Under the pieces are notes generated by a model. The model saw only the letters and a program-made list of their open reading frames with translations, was not told the origin of the DNA and did not search any database. Source: Archaeoglobales archaeon (GTDB lineage Archaea > Halobacteriota > Archaeoglobi > Archaeoglobales > Archaeoglobaceae). Taken from it: DNA of 9,574 nucleotides. Made by a program: the position numbers and the translations under genes. Positions 6,123 through 9,574 of this stretch are shown piece after piece (positions within the stretch are counted from its first letter, which is position 1; each line of letters opens with the position of its first letter). Where the stretch lies: assembly GCA_003663055.1 (NCBI GenBank), contig QMZF01000020.1, positions 1 through 9,574 on the forward strand. Direction: 5' to 3'.

Positions 6123-6998
6123 TCAGACCCTCTCTATCCTCTCTGTCCCAAAAAGCCCGTACGGCTTAATGGCCATTATAACAAGCATAAGAAGTAGTGG
6201 AAAGACGTCCTTAAACCCTCCACCAACGTACGGCTCTAAATACGTGCCGCCAAGTGCTTCAGCCACGCCTATTACGATTCCACCAACTATCGCCCCAGGA
6301 ATGCTGTCAAGGCCGCCAAGTATAACTACGGCAAACACCTTGAGGCCTATGAACGCGAAGTTAACGTTTATCCCGCCATATATGTTTCCAACGAGGATTC
6401 CGCCTACTGCAGCAACCATTGCAGATATCGCCCAAGAGATTGCAAATACCTTCTCAACGCTTACACCCAAACTCATCGCAGCACTTTGATCGTCTGCCAC
6501 AGCCCTCATCGCCACGCCCATTGTGGTTCTTGTGAAGAAGAGGATGAAGATCGCTATTGCTGCTATTGAAAGCAAGAGACCGCCGAGGTAAACGTACGGT
6601 ATTACTATCCCGTAAATGTTAAAGGCTCCGGGAGGAAAGAGCTGGGGAAATGCTCTTATGTCAGGGCCCCAGATTGCGAGGACCAACCCTCTCATCATGT
6701 ACGCAAGGCCAAGGGTTACCATTATGACCGAGAGTATGGGCTCTCCTATCAGAGGTTTAAGTACAGCCTTTTCAATCAGAAATCCGAGAAGGGCGGATAA
6801 TATCACTGCAAGAACTATTGATGCCCAGAGTGGCAGGAACTCAGACAAAGCTAGGCATATAAAACCTCCAACCATCACAAGCTCGCCCTGAGCGAAGTTG
6901 AGAACTTTCGAAGCTTTGTATATCAGAACGAAGCCGAGAGCTATGAGAGCGTATATTCCACCCATAGTTACGCCGTTAATTAATGATTGCAGTAGCAT
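6123..6998 (-). CDS. livH: Branched-chain-type ABC transporter permease LivH
   Basis: Second membrane permease, pairing with LivM, 291 residues, a normal length for LivH. It opens with the family-typical QSLINGVTMGGIYALIALG and carries KASKVLNFAQGELVMVGG (28-45). The coupling loop is GVAMRAVADDQSAAMSLGV (161-179), and ILGGLDSIPGAIVGG (226-240) is a further hallmark. Hydrophobic segments lie at about 5-27, 38-56, 58-76, 90-110, 133-155, 183-205, 217-250 and 264-283. The ATG at 6998 follows the ligase stop by two bases and has GGAGG (complement of 7006-7010) seven bases upstream, inside the end of the ligase gene, so translation is probably coupled. Confidence 0.96.
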   Translation of the reverse strand: MLLQSLINGVTMGGIYALIALGFVLIYKASKVLNFAQGELVMVGGFICLALSEFLPLWASIVLAVILSALLGFLIEKAVLKPLIGEPILSVIMVTLGLAYMMRGLVLAIWGPDIRAFPQLFPPGAFNIYGIVIPYVYLGGLLLSIAAIAIFILFFTRTTMGVAMRAVADDQSAAMSLGVSVEKVFAISWAISAMVAAVGGILVGNIYGGINVNFAFIGLKVFAVVILGGLDSIPGAIVGGIVIGVAEALGGTYLEPYVGGGFKDVFPLLLMLVIMAIKPYGLFGTERIERV

Positions 6999-7000
6999 CC

Positions 7001-8908
7001 CTAATCCTCCACATTAACTATTTTCATTGTAGTTCTGATTACCTTCTCCCTGCCGTCCTCATACCTTATAACTATGCTCGCTTCATATGCGCTGGTATCG
7101 CTGTACATCGCTTCTATGAGGTCGGAATACTTCCCTTCGATTATTCTTCTTCTAACCTTCCTCGTTCGCGTAAGTTCCTCGTCGTCTGCGTGCAGTTCTT
7201 TGTAGAGAGATACGAACCTCTTAATTCTCGCCTTCTCTGGCAGGGTTTCATTTACCTCCTTTACGACCTCTTTGAGAAGATTCAGCACTTCATCTTTCTG
7301 AGATAAATCCATATAGCTCGTATATCCTATCATGTGCCTTTCAGCCCACTTTCCAACGTTTTCCATGTCTATGTTGAGTATCGCCACGAGGAAGGGCCTG
7401 TTTTTGCCTATAACGACAGCTTCCCTTATGTACGGGCTGAACTTCAGTCTGTTCTCTATGTACTGTGGAGAGAACTTCGTGCCATCGCTAAGCCTTAGCA
7501 CATCGCTCAGCCTGTCAACTACGATAAGGTGACCATCCTTGTCGATGTATCCCATATCCCCGGTGTGCAACCAACCGTCCTTCAACGCCTCCTTTGTCTT
7601 TTCCGGATTCTTGTAGTAGCCTTTAAAGACTGCCGGGCTTTTTATCAGAATCTCTCCCTCCTCGGATATCTTAATCTCCGTTCCAGGGATGGGCTTTCCA
7701 ACGGTCTCGAACTTTATGTCGTCGTCTCTATGCAAGACCGCTATTCCCGCAACTTCCGTCTGACCGTATATCTGTTTCAGATTAACGCCTATTGCATGAT
7801 AGAAGCGGAAGTAGTCCGGGCCGAGGGCAGCTCCTCCCGTGTAAGCGTACTTTACCCTCTTTAGCCCAACTTTGTCGAGTATTGAGCGGAAAACAAGCCA
7901 GTAGGCAATAAACCTCTTAAATTTGAGGAAAGGTGATGGCTTTTTACCTCTAAACTTCGTGTCGGCCCATTTGTAGCCAACCTTCATCGCCCAGTTGAAG
8001 ATTGCTTTGTTAAGGCGGTTAGCATCCTCCATCTTCACAAGTATTTCAGACACGATGTTTTCCCATATTCTCGGCGGAGAGAAGATAACATGGGGGCCTA
8101 TCTCTCTCAAGTCCTGTCTGACCGTCTCAGCGCTCTCAGGAAAGTTAACAACGGCACGCTTGCATAACGCTACGGATATGGACATCATCTGCTCTCCAGT
8201 CCAAGCAAGCGGAAGGCTTGAGACGAGTTCAAAACTCTCATCAATTGGATCGACTTTGCAAAGGTTTTCGGCCATGGAAATCATGTTTCTATAGCTCAGC
8301 ATTGCTCCTTTGGGCATGGCCGTTGTGCCAGATGTGGTAAGAATGCATGCGGTGTCATCTGCTTGTGTTGACATTACGTTCTCTTCAAACAAATCGGGGT
8401 AGCGTTTCGCGTACTCCTTCCCCCTCTTTATCACCTCATCGAATCTCAGCAGGCACGGATCATCGTAGCGGTACATTCCCTTTGGTTCCCAATAGACGAT
8501 CTTCTCTACCGAAGTCTCCTCTTTTATGCTGAGTAGCTTATCAACCTGCTCCTGATCCTCCGCAACCACGAAGCGGACATCCATGTAGTTTAGAAGAGCT
8601 TGAAATTCCTCTGCTAAACTGTCTTGATATAGCCCCGTGGGAATTGCTAGAGCTGACTGGGCTGCAAGTTCGGCAATTACCCACTCAGGACTGTTATCTC
8701 CGACTATCGCAATTTTGTCTCCCTGTTCAAGACCGAGGGAGATTAGGCCGAGGGAGAAGAACTTGACAGATTCATAGTATTCTTTCCATGTATATGCTCT
8801 CCATATTCCCAAGTCCTTCTCCCTCATTGCAACTCTATCGCCATAGAGGCGGGCATTTTTTGCCAATATCTTAGGAAAGGTATCCTCTAACGTATCCCCT
8901 TTTTCCAT
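7001..8908 (-). CDS. FadD-like long-chain acyl-CoA / AMP-dependent CoA ligase
   Basis: ANL-superfamily ligase that activates a carboxylic acid through an acyl-adenylate to a CoA thioester in the cytoplasm. It has 635 residues and all core motifs: TTSGTTAMPKGAML (191-204), YGQTE (381-385), WLHTGDMG (446-453), VVDRLSDVLRLSDG (463-476) and a C-terminal TRTRKVRRR (580-588), whose Lys584 probably serves as the adenylation lysine. The phosphate loop has Ala where most relatives have Gly (GTTA for GTTG). About 35 residues follow the usual end, with a VIRYEDGREKVIRTT segment, an extension I recall in ligases of proteobacterial liv clusters. The ATG at 8908 directly follows the livG TGA and has AGGTGA seven bases upstream. 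Its place between transporter genes suggests that it traps the imported acid. Chain length or aromatic specificity cannot be read from the sequence. Confidence 0.94.
   Translation of the reverse strand: MEKGDTLEDTFPKILAKNARLYGDRVAMREKDLGIWRAYTWKEYYESVKFFSLGLISLGLEQGDKIAIVGDNSPEWVIAELAAQSALAIPTGLYQDSLAEEFQALLNYMDVRFVVAEDQEQVDKLLSIKEETSVEKIVYWEPKGMYRYDDPCLLRFDEVIKRGKEYAKRYPDLFEENVMSTQADDTACILTTSGTTAMPKGAMLSYRNMISMAENLCKVDPIDESFELVSSLPLAWTGEQMMSISVALCKRAVVNFPESAETVRQDLREIGPHVIFSPPRIWENIVSEILVKMEDANRLNKAIFNWAMKVGYKWADTKFRGKKPSPFLKFKRFIAYWLVFRSILDKVGLKRVKYAYTGGAALGPDYFRFYHAIGVNLKQIYGQTEVAGIAVLHRDDDIKFETVGKPIPGTEIKISEEGEILIKSPAVFKGYYKNPEKTKEALKDGWLHTGDMGYIDKDGHLIVVDRLSDVLRLSDGTKFSPQYIENRLKFSPYIREAVVIGKNRPFLVAILNIDMENVGKWAERHMIGYTSYMDLSQKDEVLNLLKEVVKEVNETLPEKARIKRFVSLYKELHADDEELTRTRKVRRRIIEGKYSDLIEAMYSDTSAYEASIVIRYEDGREKVIRTTMKIVNVED
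7006..7010 (-). promoter_or_regulatory. Shine-Dalgarno of livH
   Basis: The minus strand reads GGAGG seven bases before ATG 6998, within the last codons of the ligase gene. It fixes the livH start and fits coupled translation. Confidence 0.7.
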
Positions 8909-9574
8909 TCAGCTCTCACCTACGTAAGCTTCAACCACACGGGGATCGTCTTTAACCTCTTCCGGCGTCCCGCTTGCTATAACCTTTCCTCTGTCCAGCA
9001 CAATAATTCTGTCGGATATGTCCATTACAAATCCCATGTCGTGCTCTATGAGCAGTATAGATACGCCGAGATCCTCGTTAATTTCAAGAATATAGACTGC
9101 CATATCTTCTTTCTCTTCGAAACTCAGTCCTCCCATAGGCTCGTCGAGGAGGAGGAGTTGGGGTTCGAGAGCTAAAGCTCTACCGAGTTCTACCCTCTTC
9201 TGTATTCCGTAAGGAAGAGTGGAAACTACTTTTTGTCGGTACTGCTGGAGATCTAGGAAGTCTATTATCTCCTCAACCCTCTCGCGGTGCTTAATTTCCT
9301 CATTTCTCCCCCTTATGAAGTAAAGTCCCGAGAATATCGGGTTGCATTTATAGTGTATGTGTCTGCCCGACATAATAACGTCGAGGGTCGTCATTCCGCC
9401 ATAAAGCTCAACGTTCTGAAAAGTCCTAGCGATACCTTTCCTTGCAATCACATGGGGTTTTTTCCTCGTTATTTCCTCATCGCGGAAGAATATCTGCCCC
9501 TCCTGGGGTTTGTAAAATCCACTTATGCAGTTGATCAGGCTAGTTTTGCCAGCTCCGTTCGGGCCGATCATGGC
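8909..9574 (-). CDS. livG: Branched-chain-type ABC transporter ATP-binding protein LivG, partial (5' end outside window)
   Basis: Second ATPase of the importer, about 221 residues visible. The frame is open to the right edge; the ATG at 9571 falls inside the strand before Walker A (AMIGPNGAGKT), so the true start lies beyond the window by perhaps 30-40 codons. Present are Walker A GPNGAGKT, the Q-loop in ARTFQN, the signature LPYGIQKRVEL, in which LivG proteins carry PYG for the usual SGG, Walker B LLLLDEP and the switch His in LIEHDM. The segment SFEEKEDMAVYILEINED resembles LivG versions I remember from proteobacterial clusters that also encode AMP ligases. Its TGA stop is immediately followed by the ligase ATG, so it is the first visible gene of the operon; the promoter and any earlier genes are off the window. 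Confidence 0.95.
   Translation of the reverse strand, partial: AMIGPNGAGKTSLINCISGFYKPQEGQIFFRDEEITRKKPHVIARKGIARTFQNVELYGGMTTLDVIMSGRHIHYKCNPIFSGLYFIRGRNEEIKHRERVEEIIDFLDLQQYRQKVVSTLPYGIQKRVELGRALALEPQLLLLDEPMGGLSFEEKEDMAVYILEINEDLGVSILLIEHDMGFVMDISDRIIVLDRGKVIASGTPEEVKDDPRVVEAYVGES

Noticed and set aside
9569..9571. ATG at 9571 as the livG start
   Set aside because: It lies directly before Walker A; LivG proteins have about 30-40 residues earlier, so the gene simply runs off the window.
1..9574. CRISPR arrays, tRNA or rRNA genes, insertion sequences
   Set aside because: I found no regularly spaced repeats, no tRNA-like or rRNA-like segments, and no transposase; the only mobile element seen is the intein.

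Overview
The window looks like chromosomal DNA of a thermophilic euryarchaeon. The large subunit of DNA polymerase D (DP2) at the left end is an archaeal replicative enzyme. Proteins are rich in Lys, Glu and Ile, starts include GTG and TTG, Shine-Dalgarno sites are strong, and the one promoter I can argue for is a TATA-type box. A complete branched-chain-type ABC uptake operon with CoA ligases next to DP2 suggests Archaeoglobales (Archaeoglobus, Ferroglobus or Geoglobus). That placement is from memory of gene content, not from a search.

Layout. Bases 1-1567 (+) are the 3' part of polC (DP2), open to the left edge. The first ~814 bases are the C-terminal part of an intein inserted directly in front of the polymerase catalytic DGDED motif; the rest is the C-extein, with a Cys4 zinc motif and a C-terminal PCNA-binding-like motif. 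The intein is unusual: its last residue is Asp, the penultimate residue is Ile, and both LAGLIDADG motifs lack the catalytic acid. Bases 1568-1674 are a short convergent intergenic gap.

From 9574 down to 1675 everything lies on the minus strand and reads as one tightly packed operon. In transcription order it is livG (ATPase, cut by the right edge), a FadD-like acyl-CoA ligase, livH, livM, a 178-base gap with promoter-like signals, a Tat/lipoprotein-type solute-binding protein, livF, and a PaaK-like AMP-binding protein. Spacings are 0, 2 and 1 bases before the gap and overlaps of 11 and 13 bases after it.

How the genes fit together. The five Liv components form a complete importer: binding protein, two permeases and two ATPases. 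Two ANL-superfamily proteins interleaved with them suggest that the substrate is a carboxylic acid (aromatic, fatty or branched) that is activated to a CoA thioester on entry, rather than an amino acid. The order and subfamily details, such as the basic tail of LivF and the C-terminal extension of the ligase, resemble liv/AMP-ligase clusters I remember from Proteobacteria, so transfer between bacteria and archaea is plausible. The last gene is the odd one: it keeps the PaaK fold signatures but its ATP-phosphate loop and terminal catalytic Lys look lost.
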